Assembly: GCF_000238315.3 (NCBI RefSeq)
Contig: NZ_CP011924.1
Coordinates: 1,838,501 to 1,902,500, forward strand
Origin: Pseudoalteromonas piscicida
GTDB taxonomy: Bacteria; Pseudomonadota; Gammaproteobacteria; Enterobacterales; Alteromonadaceae
Direction of reading: 5' to 3'
DNA: 64,000 nt
Shown: one piece after another, positions 43,373 to 55,070 of the stretch
How the letters are laid out: each line of letters opens with the position of its first letter
Numbering within the stretch: position 1 is the first letter of the stretch
The notes under the pieces: generated by a model
Told to the model about the DNA's origin: nothing
Databases searched by the model: none
What the model saw: the letters and a program-made list of their open reading frames with translations, nothing else
Translations under genes and position numbers: made by a program

Positions 43373-46300
43373 CACTATCTTCCCTCTTATAAATGTAAAG
43401 TTGTTTTGTTCTGATACCCGAAGTTTTATTTTTAAAGATAATAACCTTGTCATCATCGCCTACAACTGGCACTGGTTCACCCGGTATCCCTGGCGGCACA
43501 AATGGATTACTGTCATCAGCTATAATCCCAGGGCCTGCAATATAAGGAACTCTTTTACCATTTTCATCTTTGCGTACAACTAGAGTCGGCGTATCTGGTA
43601 GGTCTTGTGAGGTCACGTAAGTTTTCCCTGTGCCATAATGTAAATGGAACATGTAAAGCTGCCCTTTACCACCTGTTAATGTGCATTGTTGGGTTGTCTG
43701 ATCTGCTGGTGTAAACGAAGTAAAATATGCGACTCCTCCAATAACAGTCGCACCAGAGAGCGACTTTTCGCCCCCTGATAATTGATACTTCCAGCCATTA
43801 AACTTAGCCAGCTCTACTTCTAGTTCAACAAAGTCGTCAATATCATCTACAGCATTCCCAAACGGATCGCTCTTCATTTCCATTAAATCAGAAATTAATA
43901 TAGGGTCTGGAATATCGTTTACAAAAGATTGCGTTTTCGTATGTATATCCCTAATCATGAAAAGATAGTCAGTCACACTTGAATCTGTCGGCTTAGAGCG
44001 ATTACCACTACCAATAACAATGGCGTCAAACGGTGTATCTCTGCGCTCTTTAATCAAATTCCCGTTATATCTAGTCTCTGTTACCTTACTATAAAAGGTA
44101 CGAGCAATATTTGGACGATAAAAAAAGCGTCTATCCTCATCAGCAAAGCTACTCCCCAAACGTGCCAACTCAAAATGAGTCCAAGGCTCAGTACTATCAG
44201 ATGGGTTTGGACCGGGTATATCAATTCTCCAGATACTCCCTGCGGTATCCGCTAAATAAATTCTGTCAATATAGCCATCGTAGTCTGAGTCCGTTAACGT
44301 TGGCTCCGCAACAATACTGTGCTTACCTTTAAACGCATCACCAGTCAGCGACCAAACGATATCAGCATTGTTTGACATGATATCAACCATGTAAACCCCT
44401 ACGCCTTTATCATTATCATCGCTACGTGAAACATTATCTTTATTGGTATTGTATCCTGCTGCAAAAACCAATACCGGTCTATCCTTTTGCTTTTCAATGA
44501 AAGTCACCACAGGCTTGGACCACGTTTGCCCCAAGTTCTTAAACTTATTTGAATCACCGGAAATAGGCCCACCCCACAATAGTTTGGGTGAATCTGGATT
44601 GGTAATATCAAAGCCATAGTATTTATTGCCGCCGCGGCGCATTCCCACAAAGGCCCAAACCTTATCACCCGCTTCTACCTTGCGATTTTTATTCACATCG
44701 TGAAAGTACACAGTAATAGGTCCATCTAGGCCATACAGTTTCGTTTCTGCTTTACGTGTTTTGACTGGATTCAGGATAGGTAATAAAGAACCTGGGATAA
44801 ATGCCCAGCTTTCAGTTACGCTATTTCCTTGATCTTTAAACATATGGAGCATGCCGGCGTTGGTACCAATGAGCACGCGAATATCGCCATTGCCATAGTC
44901 AACCGTTGCAGGCTTTGAGTGTAATGGATCGGCGAATATGTCTGGCCTTCTTTCAGATCTCAAACCGTCACCATCATCATCGTCGACGTCTTGACCTATC
45001 GCCCAATTAAAAATACTTTGTATCTCACTTTTACTTGCACCACTTAACTCCATTGCTGTGGCAAGTTTAGTTAAATTACCATAGGCACTTTCGGCATTAT
45101 TATAGGTGAAATCAACTAAATCACCGCCACCAAAATCAGACAGTACTTTTCTAGTAACCTGATTTTCAAGCGCATAGTTAACTCCTCCTTTTTCAATATT
45201 GTTGCCATCTTTTGATTCCGCTTGCGACCAATACGTTGTGATATTGCTATCAATCGCACCTTTATCATTTATCGCTTTAGTCAGTTCCTGACCTACTATC
45301 TCTGTACCCACAAACTTAAGCTTTTTCAGGTTGCCACGCCAACGCGTATGTGTTTCCGGTTTAAACTGTGTGTAATAAAGTGCATCACCGGTCTGGGTTT
45401 GGTCTTCTGCATTGGCAGACACCGTTGGTGAGCTAAAACTTGCACTTACATTTCTGATATTGGTAATGGTGGTTTTGAGTACGTCTGACAACTCTTCCGC
45501 AGTATGAGCATGAAAATATTGCCCACCACCTTGCGCCGCGGTTTCCTTCAGCAGCTTCTTGCCTGTACCAGACATACCGTTACCAAAACCGATCGTAAAG
45601 ACTCGTGCAAAGTCGTGTTCATCAGGCGTAGAAGGGTATAAGTCAACTTTAACTTGAGACGTACCACGCATTGTTTTGGCTAAAGCTGGTAAATAGTTTT
45701 TGGTAACACCAGAGCCTTCATTAATGTCGAAATAATTAGGGTAGGCGCCATACACTGAGTAATATTCATTAACGATACTTGTGTTAGAATCAGTATCGCT
45801 GGTAGGGTCGCCATCCGTCATTAAAATTAAGTTGATTGACGTATCACACCGCTCTTCTTCGCCACGCACGGGCTTAAAAGCAGAAATATAGTTGCTCCCA
45901 CGTTCAATCCCTTTATCCCTGTCGTTTCCTCCGTTAGTACCCCAGTATACGCCGCCACCTTTAAGATAGTTATACAACTCCCAAAGCGTTTCTGACAGCG
46001 GCGTAGAACCACTTGCTGGTAATGCGTTGATCTTATCAACAATATCGCTGCGGCTACTGTCAATCCCATTAAGAATATAACCCCCACTCGAAGAATAAAG
46101 TCGAGACAGGCCAAATCTAATATCATCATTATCGCTAACTAAACTGCGCATTGCATTTTGTGCTACTTTTAGGCGGCTATCCGCGCAGCCCTGAACCGCT
46201 TGATTATATTGGTTCGCTTGATAACAGTTACTGCCATTAAAACACTCTGTTTCTCGGTAGCCATAACGCGTTTCATAGTACCAGCCATTCCAAACACGAT

Positions 46301-46493
46301 ATGAATAACGCTCATAACACGCCTTACCATTTTGAGAATCCCACGCCATACTGCCTGATGTATCGAACAGCATCAGTACCCGAGGTTGCTCACGGGTAGA
46401 AACATTATGTTTAACATAAAGCTCAATGTCTTCTGCTTGAGCGGTTTGTAATAGCGCCATTAATGCAACTATCGTGTATATTAACTTATTCAT
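43359..46493 (-). CDS. pilY1: Type IV pilus tip adhesin/assembly protein PilY1
   Basis: 1044 residues from the ATG at 46493, giving a signal peptide [21 protein letters not shown]. The N-terminal half is a von Willebrand A domain with MIDAS motif DTSGS ([16 protein letters not shown]) and [11 protein letters not shown]. The C-terminal half is the PilY1 beta propeller with a calcium-loop motif [10 protein letters not shown]. PilY1 sits at the pilus tip with the minor pilins and is involved in surface attachment and mechanosensing. It is flanked by pilX and pilE in the order of the Pseudomonas operon. No pilY2 gene is present. Confidence 0.93.
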   Translation of the reverse strand: MNKLIYTIVALMALLQTAQAEDIELYVKHNVSTREQPRVLMLFDTSGSMAWDSQNGKACYERYSYRVWNGWYYETRYGYRETECFNGSNCYQANQYNQAVQGCADSRLKVAQNAMRSLVSDNDDIRFGLSRLYSSSGGYILNGIDSSRSDIVDKINALPASGSTPLSETLWELYNYLKGGGVYWGTNGGNDRDKGIERGSNYISAFKPVRGEEERCDTSINLILMTDGDPTSDTDSNTSIVNEYYSVYGAYPNYFDINEGSGVTKNYLPALAKTMRGTSQVKVDLYPSTPDEHDFARVFTIGFGNGMSGTGKKLLKETAAQGGGQYFHAHTAEELSDVLKTTITNIRNVSASFSSPTVSANAEDQTQTGDALYYTQFKPETHTRWRGNLKKLKFVGTEIVGQELTKAINDKGAIDSNITTYWSQAESKDGNNIEKGGVNYALENQVTRKVLSDFGGGDLVDFTYNNAESAYGNLTKLATAMELSGASKSEIQSIFNWAIGQDVDDDDGDGLRSERRPDIFADPLHSKPATVDYGNGDIRVLIGTNAGMLHMFKDQGNSVTESWAFIPGSLLPILNPVKTRKAETKLYGLDGPITVYFHDVNKNRKVEAGDKVWAFVGMRRGGNKYYGFDITNPDSPKLLWGGPISGDSNKFKNLGQTWSKPVVTFIEKQKDRPVLVFAAGYNTNKDNVSRSDDNDKGVGVYMVDIMSNNADIVWSLTGDAFKGKHSIVAEPTLTDSDYDGYIDRIYLADTAGSIWRIDIPGPNPSDSTEPWTHFELARLGSSFADEDRRFFYRPNIARTFYSKVTETRYNGNLIKERRDTPFDAIVIGSGNRSKPTDSSVTDYLFMIRDIHTKTQSFVNDIPDPILISDLMEMKSDPFGNAVDDIDDFVELEVELAKFNGWKYQLSGGEKSLSGATVIGGVAYFTSFTPADQTTQQCTLTGGKGQLYMFHLHYGTGKTYVTSQDLPDTPTLVVRKDENGKRVPYIAGPGIIADDSNPFVPPGIPGEPVPVVGDDDKVIIFKNKTSGIRTKQLYIYKREDSDEKK

Positions 46494-46515
46494 ATCAGTT
46501 ACTCGAAAAAGGCTG

Positions 46516-46977
46516 TTAATTTGAAACACTCACAATTTCCTGACCAATTCCCATCACGATTGTGACGTTGTGACGTCCCCTATCACCATATTCCACAGTG
46601 GCTTCGACTTCCGTCATGTTGCACACAAAACCCTCGGTATAGTCATATTGACGTGGACAAAACAGCTCTAGCTCACCATTATTTAGGTTAGTCACAGTGG
46701 CTTGTAAGCCATTAGGCGTTTGTACTGTTGTGCCTTCGTCCGCTAACTGCTGCCTTGAACGCAGAAAAATATTGTTAGGAAGCGGCTGCTCTTGCTGAAT
46801 TAATCTTTGCATTTCACCAAAGAGTAAGCTTTCAGCTTCTTCTCGTTCCATGACGGCATGGGTCATTTTTATATCCAACGTACTGGTACTCATTAACGTT
46901 ACTGCAACCGCCATTATGGCGACTACCATGACCATAGCCATGATCAGTACTACACCCCGTTGCTTTACATTTCCCAT
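46516..46977 (-). CDS. pilX: Type IV pilus minor pilin assembly protein PilX
   Basis: 153 residues. The start is MGNVKQRGVVLIMAMVMVVAIM: the prepilin-like leader has Gly-1 followed by VVLI, and the +5 Glu is replaced, as is typical of PilX. A PilX_N-type region (SLLFGEMQRLIQQEQ) follows. It overlaps the end of pilW by 13 bases and lies 22 bases before pilY1. It is a subunit of the tip priming complex. Confidence 0.88.
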   Translation of the reverse strand: MGNVKQRGVVLIMAMVMVVAIMAVAVTLMSTSTLDIKMTHAVMEREEAESLLFGEMQRLIQQEQPLPNNIFLRSRQQLADEGTTVQTPNGLQATVTNLNNGELELFCPRQYDYTEGFVCNMTEVEATVEYGDRGRHNVTIVMGIGQEIVSVSN

Positions 46978-47972
46978 GCTGAGCCTCTCATGTTGTACAT
47001 TGATATTGTGGTTGAAAATACGGTACGTCTAATGGCATCGTTATAAGTCAACGTCCTTTTATCAGGATCATTACCTAATACGTAAGACCGCGACTGTACC
47101 CCAAAGTCAACATCCGGTTCCAATACTCTTACCAATACAAACAGCTGTAGGGATAAGATGCCTCTTGTAGCGCCCCAGTCAGCATCGGACATATTTGTTG
47201 TATTTCTATATCTATCCACTCGGCCGTCAAAATTGGTATCTAAACCAAAAACAAAACGAATTTGTTCAACGCCTTCGATCACTAATTCATCCTTCATACC
47301 ACCGTTTACATGTAGCCTTTGCCTTCTTAGAACGGGAATAGTAATAGTACGATTATTAATTACCTGCTGCTCTTCACTCACATAATATACATGGTGACTA
47401 TATGGCCAAAGTGTCGCATTCACGCTTGGCATGTTGCCAACATTGCCACCTGCAATAAATTCGGCTTGCTCTTGCTGTGCAATAAAATAATACCTAGTTG
47501 ATTGGATAGCACCTGCGTCTGGCACAAGACCTGTTATCTCTACAGGACTCCCTTCCAGAAACTTCACCTGTAACACTTCTGACTGTGGTCGAGCTTTAGT
47601 TATGCATCCCATTGCCGTTGCATTTGTTGTGAATGTTGCCCAAATAGGCCTGAAATTAGCAGGCTCATTGTTCGGAAAACTACCATTGTTTATCCCACCA
47701 GAGCAGTCACTTCCTGGGTTAGCTGGAGCGGCCTGATTATCATCCGTGAAACCTTGATCGTAAAAAGTCCCCCAAAAACCAACTTGTTCAATATCCCGCC
47801 TCATAATGGAAAGCGCTAAACGTCCTTTTTCTTGTAGCTCTCCAATACTCATGGTGTCGTTGGTCGTCGCTTTCATACCGACATAAGTAGCAATGACGCC
47901 GCCTAACAACAATACGCCGATAAACATGGCGATCATGAGTTCTAACAATGTAAAACCTCGGATTTTGTTCAC
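46965..47972 (-). CDS. pilW: Type IV pilus minor pilin PilW
   Basis: 335 residues, large for a minor pilin as PilW is. The leader is IRGFTLLELMIAMFIGVLLLG with Gly-1 and Glu+5. The next segment, ATTNDTMSIGELQEKGRLALSIMRRDIEQVGFWG, is the signature of PilW. The C-terminal part is a beta domain that should contact PilX and PilY1. It overlaps pilV by 4 bases, so translation is coupled. Confidence 0.92.
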   Translation of the reverse strand: MNKIRGFTLLELMIAMFIGVLLLGGVIATYVGMKATTNDTMSIGELQEKGRLALSIMRRDIEQVGFWGTFYDQGFTDDNQAAPANPGSDCSGGINNGSFPNNEPANFRPIWATFTTNATAMGCITKARPQSEVLQVKFLEGSPVEITGLVPDAGAIQSTRYYFIAQQEQAEFIAGGNVGNMPSVNATLWPYSHHVYYVSEEQQVINNRTITIPVLRRQRLHVNGGMKDELVIEGVEQIRFVFGLDTNFDGRVDRYRNTTNMSDADWGATRGILSLQLFVLVRVLEPDVDFGVQSRSYVLGNDPDKRTLTYNDAIRRTVFSTTISMYNMRGSAWEM

Positions 47973-48523
47973 GGCTGACTCCTTAACAACACAAAAGTTT
48001 CCATTACGACTGCACGCCGTCTATCGTCTTCAACACCACACCCGGCTGCTGGATTATTTTCCAATGCAGTCATTGCCTGACGCCCTCGCCAAGTGACAAT
48101 AACCTGCACATTTACCCCAGATGGAGTGGCACCTGCGGTTGGATTAATACACACAATCGCGTTATCCAACGAACCTGTATTTTCCCTTGCTCTTATCGCT
48201 TGACGCCAATTAGCAATATCTGTTTTCGCAAGCGTTTCTGCATTACAGCGCTGTGTATAACACGTAGTGTTTGCCTGTACGTCTTCGGTGCTATTAAAGT
48301 CAACATCGTAAAGTGTGGTGATATTTGCCGCATCATTTGTTCTTATTCTGTGCATGATGTCACTGGCAAGCTCTACCGCAGCGGCTCGTTGCATAGAATC
48401 AAAACTTGCTTGTTTCGCTTTTGCTTGTAATGCCACAGCACCAAGCAGTCCAAAGCTTAAAATCATAAACGCAATAAGCACTTCTAACAGTGTGAAGCCA
48501 TGTTGCTTTAGCGAAGTATGCAT
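47969..48523 (-). CDS. pilV: Type IV pilus minor pilin PilV
   Basis: 184 residues. The leader is KQHGFTLLEVLIAFMILSFGLLG with Gly-1, Phe+1 and Glu+5, followed by AVALQAKAKQASFDSMQRAAAVELASDIMHRIR, the typical PilV alpha-helix region. Cysteines at CYTQRC and AGC could form disulfides. It is the first gene of the pilVWXY1E operon. The gap upstream to the response regulator is about 117 bases and probably holds the promoter and regulator site. Confidence 0.92.
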   Translation of the reverse strand: MHTSLKQHGFTLLEVLIAFMILSFGLLGAVALQAKAKQASFDSMQRAAAVELASDIMHRIRTNDAANITTLYDVDFNSTEDVQANTTCYTQRCNAETLAKTDIANWRQAIRARENTGSLDNAIVCINPTAGATPSGVNVQVIVTWRGRQAMTALENNPAAGCGVEDDRRRAVVMETFVLLRSQP

Positions 48524-48640
48524 ATCTCAACCAGAATTCAATTGCCCTAGCCTCAGTGTAAGCCGTCGTCTTTGAAACTCAATATGGGATAGTATGAAAG
48601 GTCTATTGAGGCGATAAACGGTTTATTCACCACTTAACAC

Positions 48641-49327
48641 TCAAAATAATGTTTTTAGTTGGGTGTAGGCTCTACGGCTAACTTCATAGCGATTGGGCAG
48701 CGACTTGAGGCAAACGTAGTGCTTTTGTTCATGTAGTTCTAAAGCAGAAATTTCTGTTCGCTTAACTAATGTACTGCGATGGATTTGAATAAAATGTGTT
48801 GGAAACTTATCTAACAGTGACTTGAGTGACATGTCAATTAATGCTTGTAGGCTAGAATTCAAGGTTACTCGCGTATATTTTTCATCCGCCTCGGCAACCA
48901 TAACATCCGAAACCTGAACGTAACGCAACTCACTGCCAACATAATAGCTTAGCGTCTCCATACTCGGAAAGATAGTAGTTAATAAAGCATCTAGCTTATC
49001 ACTATCTAGTGGCTTCACTAGATAACCATTGGCGTGCAGTTCAAATGCTTCTAACGCATATTCCGGATGCGCTGTTAGAAACACGATTTTCATCCTCGGA
49101 AATTGCAGGCGTAATTGGCTCGCAAGCTCAACACCTGACTGACCAGGCATCGAAATATCAAGAAAAATTAGCTGTACAGGCTCCTGATTTAGCAGCGCTT
49201 TCACACCACCCGCGCAGTCAACTTCACCGATACAACGAAAGCCTGCGTGCTTTTGCATTAATCGTTTAACGCGAGCTCTTGCCAACGGCTCATCATCCAC
49301 AATAAGGTAAGATATTACTGTTTTCAT
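48641..49327 (-). CDS. LytTR-type response regulator, AlgR-like
   Basis: 228 residues. Receiver domain at about 1-115 with acidic pair VDDEP, phosphorylation Asp in FLDISMPG and the Lys in VKPL. The C-terminal LytTR DNA-binding domain at about 130-225 includes VAEADEKYTRVTLNS and IQIHRSTLVKRTEISALEL. It overlaps the sensor gene by 4 bases (ATGA). The pair lies right upstream of pilVWXY1E. In Pseudomonas aeruginosa AlgR, a LytTR regulator, activates the fimU-pilVWXY1Y2E operon. The position suggests the same job here, although Pseudomonas algR itself is unlinked to the pil operon. I therefore give no symbol. Confidence 0.9.
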   Translation of the reverse strand: MKTVISYLIVDDEPLARARVKRLMQKHAGFRCIGEVDCAGGVKALLNQEPVQLIFLDISMPGQSGVELASQLRLQFPRMKIVFLTAHPEYALEAFELHANGYLVKPLDSDKLDALLTTIFPSMETLSYYVGSELRYVQVSDVMVAEADEKYTRVTLNSSLQALIDMSLKSLLDKFPTHFIQIHRSTLVKRTEISALELHEQKHYVCLKSLPNRYEVSRRAYTQLKTLF

Positions 49328-50328
49328 AGCGGTAGCGAAAAACTGACAGTATAGCTATCTTGACTGGCTTCGGTTTTAAAATCAATGGGCTGATTGTAGT
49401 GTAAAGCCAAGCGGCGTCTGATGTTGCTCATCCCAATGCCATGCCCTTGGTGCGTCGGCTTTAATTTTGCGTCATAGCTGTTAAAAATTACCACCGTTAA
49501 GGTTTGTTTACTGCAGTGAATATGGATACGAATATCCGCTCCATTTGGGTTTGGCTCTACCCCATGACTAACCGCGTTCTCCACCAATGGCTGTAATATC
49601 AACGCAGGGAGCAAAACATCTCCCAAGACATTGTCTAACTCCCACTCTACCCTCAAACGCTCTGCAAAGCGCCACTGCTCAAGTGCTAAATACGCTTTAC
49701 ATAAAGATATTTCACTTTCCAGCGGAACAATATTTTGTGTGGACATCGCAGCACGAGATAAATCGGCAAGGGCTAATGCTGACTTTTCTGCTGCATTTGG
49801 ATCGATATGAGTCAATTCGGCCACGGTATTGAGTGAGTTATATAAAAAGTGCGGCCGAATTCTCGCATGTAACGCTTCAAGTTCCGCTTGAGATAGCGCT
49901 TTCACCTTACGAATATTATCGGTAAATATAGCTAAGAAATGCGCGAAAAGCGTGATAATGCAAAGACATATTGCGATGTTACGCCATAAGCTCAATTCAA
50001 TTTTAGCCTCATCAATCCAACCGAGCAGTGTAAAACCATAGGGAAAAGCCGTACTAGTGACAGCAGTACAAAGCACGAAGACAGAAATGAGAATACCAGC
50101 TTCAACTAGATCTGAGCGCTTCTCAACAGCGTGGCGCACAATCGCTATCACGGCAAGTGATAAAAAGGCAGTGAAATGAATAAATAAGCTAGTTAACCCA
50201 AGGGATTGCCAAAACGCAGTCGCGGAAATCAGCGTATATAAAAAGGCTAGGATTTGCGAGGCAACTAGCAATGCTAGCACACCTCGCTCACTCAATAGTG
50301 CAGACAACAACCTGATACGCGGTGTCAT
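49324..50328 (-). CDS. Membrane sensor histidine kinase of the LytS/FimS type
   Basis: 334 residues. The N-terminal half has about five hydrophobic helices (LLVASQILAFLYTLISA, LFIHFTAFLSLAVIAIV, ILISVFVLCTAVTSTAF, NIAICLCIITLFAHFLAIF). The cytoplasmic part carries the His_kinase motif with the phospho-acceptor His in RPHFLYNSLNTVAEL, and an ATPase domain (ALILQPLVENAVSHG, GHGIGMSNIRRRL). It is the partner of the adjacent LytTR regulator and is similar in build to FimS (AlgZ). The signal it senses is unknown. Confidence 0.9.
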   Translation of the reverse strand: MTPRIRLLSALLSERGVLALLVASQILAFLYTLISATAFWQSLGLTSLFIHFTAFLSLAVIAIVRHAVEKRSDLVEAGILISVFVLCTAVTSTAFPYGFTLLGWIDEAKIELSLWRNIAICLCIITLFAHFLAIFTDNIRKVKALSQAELEALHARIRPHFLYNSLNTVAELTHIDPNAAEKSALALADLSRAAMSTQNIVPLESEISLCKAYLALEQWRFAERLRVEWELDNVLGDVLLPALILQPLVENAVSHGVEPNPNGADIRIHIHCSKQTLTVVIFNSYDAKLKPTHQGHGIGMSNIRRRLALHYNQPIDFKTEASQDSYTVSFSLPL

Positions 50329-50341
50329 CGTGCTAACTCTC

Positions 50342-51271
50342 TTATCTGAGTTCTACAGGTACGGCAAACACGACATTTTCTTCTTGCCCAGGGTTCTCAA
50401 CTACCGTTTCCCCACCAAGCTCTTTAAGTCGAGAGATAACCTGTTGAACCAGCACTTCAGGTGCAGATGCGCCGGCAGTTACACCAACCTTTGCAACCCC
50501 ATCGAACCAAGTTTCTTCGATGGAAGAGGCATCATCGATGAGAAATGCCTTAGTTCCCATTTTATCCGCAAGTTCTCTTAAGCGGTTAGAATTAGAACTA
50601 TTTTTCGCACCCACCACAAGCAATAACTCAACTTTGTCCGCTAAGTCGCGAACCGCATCTTGGCGGTTTTGCGTGGCATAACAGATATCATCTTTTCGAG
50701 GACCACTGATGTTCGGAAACTTGCTACGCAGCGCGTCAATTACATCCGCAGTGTCATCTACCGATAACGTCGTTTGACTGCAATAGAACACATTGTCAGC
50801 ATCTTTCACTTCGAGTGCTGCTACATCCTCTGGTTTTTCAACGAGATAAATACCACCGTTCGGATTGTCATACTGGCCCATAGTACCCTCAACTTCAGGG
50901 TGCCCATGGTGCCCAATCAAAATACACTCAGTACCTCTGCGGCTAGCACGCGTCACTTCCATATGCACCTTTGTCACTAACGGACAAGTTGCATCAAAGA
51001 CTTTTAACTCTCGGCGCTTCGCTTCATTGCGTACTTGCTGAGAAACACCATGCGCGCTGAAAATAACAATACTGTCGTCTGGCACTTCATTTAGTTCTTC
51101 AACGAATACCGCACCACGAGACTTCAGACCATCAACAACATATTTGTTATGAACAACTTCATGGCGAACGTAAATAGGCGCTTCGAAAATATCGAGTGCA
51201 CGCTCAACAATGCTGATCGCTCTATCTACACCTGCACAGAATCCTCTCGGGTTTGCCAGCAAGATATCCAT
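50342..51271 (-). CDS. ispH: 4-hydroxy-3-methylbut-2-enyl diphosphate reductase
   Basis: 309 residues. The three iron-sulphur cysteines lie in [24 protein letters not shown] and [10 protein letters not shown]. The substrate His residues are in VRHEVVHNK and IGHHGHPE. It catalyses the last step of the MEP isoprenoid pathway. Its start overlaps the fkpB stop by one base (TAATG). The block ispH-fkpB-lspA-ileS-ribF-murJ is conserved with Pseudomonas. Confidence 0.98.
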   Translation of the reverse strand: MDILLANPRGFCAGVDRAISIVERALDIFEAPIYVRHEVVHNKYVVDGLKSRGAVFVEELNEVPDDSIVIFSAHGVSQQVRNEAKRRELKVFDATCPLVTKVHMEVTRASRRGTECILIGHHGHPEVEGTMGQYDNPNGGIYLVEKPEDVAALEVKDADNVFYCSQTTLSVDDTADVIDALRSKFPNISGPRKDDICYATQNRQDAVRDLADKVELLLVVGAKNSSNSNRLRELADKMGTKAFLIDDASSIEETWFDGVAKVGVTAGASAPEVLVQQVISRLKELGGETVVENPGQEENVVFAVPVELR

Positions 51272-51711
51272 TAGTTATTTACCTCAAGAATTTCAACTTC
51301 AAACGTTACTTTTTGGCCTGCAAGCGGGTGATTGAAATCGACAGTTACCGAGTCGCCGGCTACTTCTCGGATCAATCCAGGTAAGTCAGTACCATCAGGT
51401 TGCGTAAATGCAATAATACTACCTACTTGAGCAGGTGTTTCTGCGCCGAACTTGCTTCTGTCAACATAATAGATATTATCAGGATTTGGTTGTCCAAACG
51501 CGTCTTCTGGCTCTAGCTCAAAAGATTTCTCATCGCCCGCTTTTAATCCAAGCAAACACTTTTCAAAATTTTCCGTCAGGCTGCCATCACCCATAAACAA
51601 CTTAGCGGGTTTATTATGAACTTTGGTAGAATCTGCTGCTGAACCGTCTGATAACTTGATTGAAAAATGGAACAAGACTTCAGACTTTGCTCCAATTAGT
51701 TGCTCACTCAC
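51271..51711 (-). CDS. fkpB: FKBP-type peptidyl-prolyl isomerase
   Basis: 146 residues, SlyD/SlpA type. Motifs are [54 protein letters not shown] and [19 protein letters not shown]. The start is GTG and overlaps the lspA stop (GTGA). It accelerates proline isomerisation in the cytoplasm. Confidence 0.96.
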   Translation of the reverse strand: MSEQLIGAKSEVLFHFSIKLSDGSAADSTKVHNKPAKLFMGDGSLTENFEKCLLGLKAGDEKSFELEPEDAFGQPNPDNIYYVDRSKFGAETPAQVGSIIAFTQPDGTDLPGLIREVAGDSVTVDFNHPLAGQKVTFEVEILEVNN

Positions 51712-52211
51712 GCATTTTTCTCCTGTGGTTTATCGCCACTGGTAAAGGCATCGAAAATTAATAGTGCAGCACCGCCGACAATTGCCATGTCTGCCACATT
51801 AAACGCTGGATAATGCCAGTCTTGATAATAGAAATGAAGGAAATCAATCACATAACCATGAATGATACGGTCGTATAAATTTCCTACAGCACCACCTAAT
51901 ACCAGCGCGTAGGCCAATCCCAACTTCCAATTTGATGCGGGCAATTTACGTAGCCAAAAAATCAGTAAAGTGCTAATCGCCACGGCAATGCCACTTAAAA
52001 AGTAACGCTGCCAGCCACCAGCTTCACTTAGGAAGCTAAAAGCCGCACCATAGTTATGCATATAGGTGAGATTGAATATAGGCAAAATATCAATGGATTC
52101 ATAGAGTTCCATTTCAGCCATAACCAGTGCTTTGGTGAAGTAGTCTACTGCAAAAAGCAGTAGACTAAGCCACAACCACACCAGACCACTTTTCTGTGTA
52201 GTTTGTGTCAC
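51708..52211 (-). CDS. lspA: Lipoprotein signal peptidase II
   Basis: 167 residues with four membrane helices. The two catalytic aspartates lie in GGAVGNLYDRI and AFNVADMAIV. It removes the signal peptides of lipoproteins such as BamD and the discoidin protein of this window. The GTG start follows TAGGAG. Confidence 0.97.
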   Translation of the reverse strand: MTQTTQKSGLVWLWLSLLLFAVDYFTKALVMAEMELYESIDILPIFNLTYMHNYGAAFSFLSEAGGWQRYFLSGIAVAISTLLIFWLRKLPASNWKLGLAYALVLGGAVGNLYDRIIHGYVIDFLHFYYQDWHYPAFNVADMAIVGGAALLIFDAFTSGDKPQEKNA

Positions 52212-52220
52212 GTTTTACTC

Positions 52221-55049
52221 CTAGGCGAATTGACGTTGCTCGCCGTCACCTTCAACGTTACTAATACAACGGCCACAGATGTCTGCATGTTGCTCATCCG
52301 TACCTACGTCGTCGGTATAGTGCCAACAACGATCACACTTTTTAGCCGATGTTGCCGCTACACTAATGTATAAACCATCAATTTCTGATGAAATTGCATT
52401 TTCTGGCTTGCTGTTGACTACTTCTACCGTTGCTTTCGAAGTTAGTAAAACAAAGCGTAATTCGTCACCAATGGCATTGAGCTGCTCAGCTAAGTCCCCG
52501 CCTGTATATAGCGTTACTTCAGCCTGTAGCGTCGCACCGATCACTTCTTCTTTGCGTGCATTCTCAAGTACACGGTTTACTTCATCACGTACCGCGAGTA
52601 AGTTCTGCCAGTACTCGTTATTCAACGAGCCTTCTGTCGCCCCTTCAATTGCATCATACCAAGTATCCGTGAATACAAACTGGCCACGCTCACCTGGTAA
52701 TACTTCCCAGATTTCTTGTGCGGTAAAGCTCATGATTGGCGCCATCCAACGTGTCATCGCTTCGGCGATATGATAAAGCGCTGATTGACAAGAACGACGG
52801 GCATGGCTATCACTTTTCGCGGTGTACTGACGGTCTTTGATGACATCTAGATAGAACGAGCCCAATTCACCAGTACAGAAGTTCATAAGCTTTTGTGTTA
52901 CTTGAAGCATTTGGTACTTGTCGTACGCTGTTTTGATCTCAGTTTGTAGCTGCGCAGCACGCGCAACAATCCAGCGATCTAGCTCAACCATATCTTCAAT
53001 TGCTACTAAGTCCGTTTTTGGATCAAAGCCACTTAGGTTCGCAAGTAGATAACGACTTGTGTTACGAATACGACGATAACGGTCAGCTGAGCGCTTAAAG
53101 ATTTCATCAGACACGGTCATTTCGGCCGTATAATCGGTAGAAGCTACCCATAAACGTAAAATATCTGCACCTAGCTTGTTCATGATGTCTTGCGGCGAGA
53201 TCACATTGCCTAATGACTTAGACATCTTGTGTCCTTTTTCATCGACCGTGAAGCCGTGCGTTAACACTTGCTTATAAGGTGCATGGCCATTGATAGCAAC
53301 TGAAGTCATCATTGATGACATAAACCAACCACGGTGTTGATCCGAGCCTTCAAGGTAAAGATCTGCAGGACCTGTTAATTCTTCTCGCGCATCAACAACA
53401 CACGCATGTGTTACACCTGAATCAAACCATACGTCTAGTGTGTCTTGTACTTTTACGTACTGTTGAGCATCAGCTTCACTTAATAGCGCGCTAGGCTCTA
53501 AGTCGTACCACGCCTGAATACCCTTTTCTTCCACTAATTTAGCAACGGCTTCGATAAGGGCTTCCGTTCCAGGATGTAGGCTGCCGGTGTCTTTATCAAC
53601 AAATAACGCGATTGGCACACCCCAAGTACGCTGACGTGAAATACACCAGTCAGGGCGACCTTCAACCATGTTTGCGATGCGGCTTTCACCCCACTCAGGC
53701 AACCATTCTGTCTTTTTGATTTCATTCAGTGAATCAGTGCGAAGGTTAGCCTGATCCATGCTGACGAACCATTGTGGCGTCGCACGGAAAATAATAGGAG
53801 TTTTGTGACGCCAGCAATGTGGATAACTATGCGTTAGCGCCTTATGACGGAACAATACGCCTTTCTCAGTTAATAACTCAATGATGCTGTCATTTGCTTT
53901 AAATACGTGCTGACCTGCAAAAATCGGTGTATCTGGTAGATAAACACCATTTGCACCAACCGGGTTTGCAACCTCTAGACCGTAAGCTTGACCCGCTGCA
54001 AAGTCTTCTTGACCGTGACCAGGTGCAGTGTGAACGATACCAGTACCTGAGTCTGTTGTTACGTGCTCACCTAAAATAACAGGCACATCGAAATCTAAGA
54101 ATGGGTGTGCAACGCGCAGATTCTCAAGCGCAGCGCCTTTCGCGTAACCTAGTACGTGGAAGTGCTTGAATCCAAAACGATCAACAGCGTCTTTGACTAA
54201 TTCAGAACCAAGCACAATACGCTGCTCTTGACCTTCATCTTCAATTTGTACCAGCGCATACTCTAGCGCACCGTGTACTGCCACAGCGCGGTTTGCTGGT
54301 AATGTCCAAGGCGTTGTAGTCCAAATTGCGGTACTTACTTCGCCTTTGCCCTCATGGCCTTCGGCCAAACCAAACGCACTAATGATTGCCGCTTGATCAG
54401 CAAAGACAAATTTTACGTCGATTGCCGGCGATTGTTTGTCTTGGTATTCAACTTCTGCTTCTGCAAGCGCTGAACCACAATCCGTACACCAGTGAACTGG
54501 CTTTGCACCTTTGTGCAGGTGACCATTTTTGATAATACGACCAAGCACACGAATAGCATTGGCTTCAAAATCAAAGTTCATGGTTAAGTATGGCTTATCC
54601 CAGTCACCTAACACACCAAGGCGTTTGAAATCTGTTTTTTGGCCATCAACTTGCTTTTTAGCATAGTCGCGGCACTTTTCACGGAATTCAGCAGCCGATA
54701 CTTTCTTACCTGGTTTGCCTACTTTCTTTTCCACTTGTAGCTCAATTGGAAGACCATGACAGTCCCAACCTGGTACATAAGGCGCATCAAAATCAGAAAG
54801 CGTTTTTGACTTAATAATAATATCTTTTAGGATTTTGTTTACTGAGTGACCTAGGTGAATATCACCATTTGCATACGGAGGACCGTCATGCAAAATAAAT
54901 GGCTTTTTACCTTTTTTCGCAATGCGAATTTGACCGTATAGGTCTTCTTCATACCATTTTTTCAGCATCTTTGGTTCGCGTTGCGCCAAATTACCACGCA
55001 TCGGAAACTCAGTTTCCGGTAGATTTAAAGTATGTTTGTAGTCGCTCAT
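52221..55049 (-). CDS. ileS: Isoleucyl-tRNA synthetase
   Basis: 942 residues, the bacterial type. The HIGH motif is [18 protein letters not shown], the KMSKS motif is [13 protein letters not shown], and the C-terminal zinc finger has CDRCW and CGRC. The editing domain has the conserved TTPWTLPAN and [14 protein letters not shown]. It is essential and cytoplasmic, and lies between ribF and lspA as in E. coli. Confidence 0.99.
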   Translation of the reverse strand: MSDYKHTLNLPETEFPMRGNLAQREPKMLKKWYEEDLYGQIRIAKKGKKPFILHDGPPYANGDIHLGHSVNKILKDIIIKSKTLSDFDAPYVPGWDCHGLPIELQVEKKVGKPGKKVSAAEFREKCRDYAKKQVDGQKTDFKRLGVLGDWDKPYLTMNFDFEANAIRVLGRIIKNGHLHKGAKPVHWCTDCGSALAEAEVEYQDKQSPAIDVKFVFADQAAIISAFGLAEGHEGKGEVSTAIWTTTPWTLPANRAVAVHGALEYALVQIEDEGQEQRIVLGSELVKDAVDRFGFKHFHVLGYAKGAALENLRVAHPFLDFDVPVILGEHVTTDSGTGIVHTAPGHGQEDFAAGQAYGLEVANPVGANGVYLPDTPIFAGQHVFKANDSIIELLTEKGVLFRHKALTHSYPHCWRHKTPIIFRATPQWFVSMDQANLRTDSLNEIKKTEWLPEWGESRIANMVEGRPDWCISRQRTWGVPIALFVDKDTGSLHPGTEALIEAVAKLVEEKGIQAWYDLEPSALLSEADAQQYVKVQDTLDVWFDSGVTHACVVDAREELTGPADLYLEGSDQHRGWFMSSMMTSVAINGHAPYKQVLTHGFTVDEKGHKMSKSLGNVISPQDIMNKLGADILRLWVASTDYTAEMTVSDEIFKRSADRYRRIRNTSRYLLANLSGFDPKTDLVAIEDMVELDRWIVARAAQLQTEIKTAYDKYQMLQVTQKLMNFCTGELGSFYLDVIKDRQYTAKSDSHARRSCQSALYHIAEAMTRWMAPIMSFTAQEIWEVLPGERGQFVFTDTWYDAIEGATEGSLNNEYWQNLLAVRDEVNRVLENARKEEVIGATLQAEVTLYTGGDLAEQLNAIGDELRFVLLTSKATVEVVNSKPENAISSEIDGLYISVAATSAKKCDRCWHYTDDVGTDEQHADICGRCISNVEGDGEQRQFA

Positions 55050-55070
55050 TTATCCTACTTTCCGTATCGG

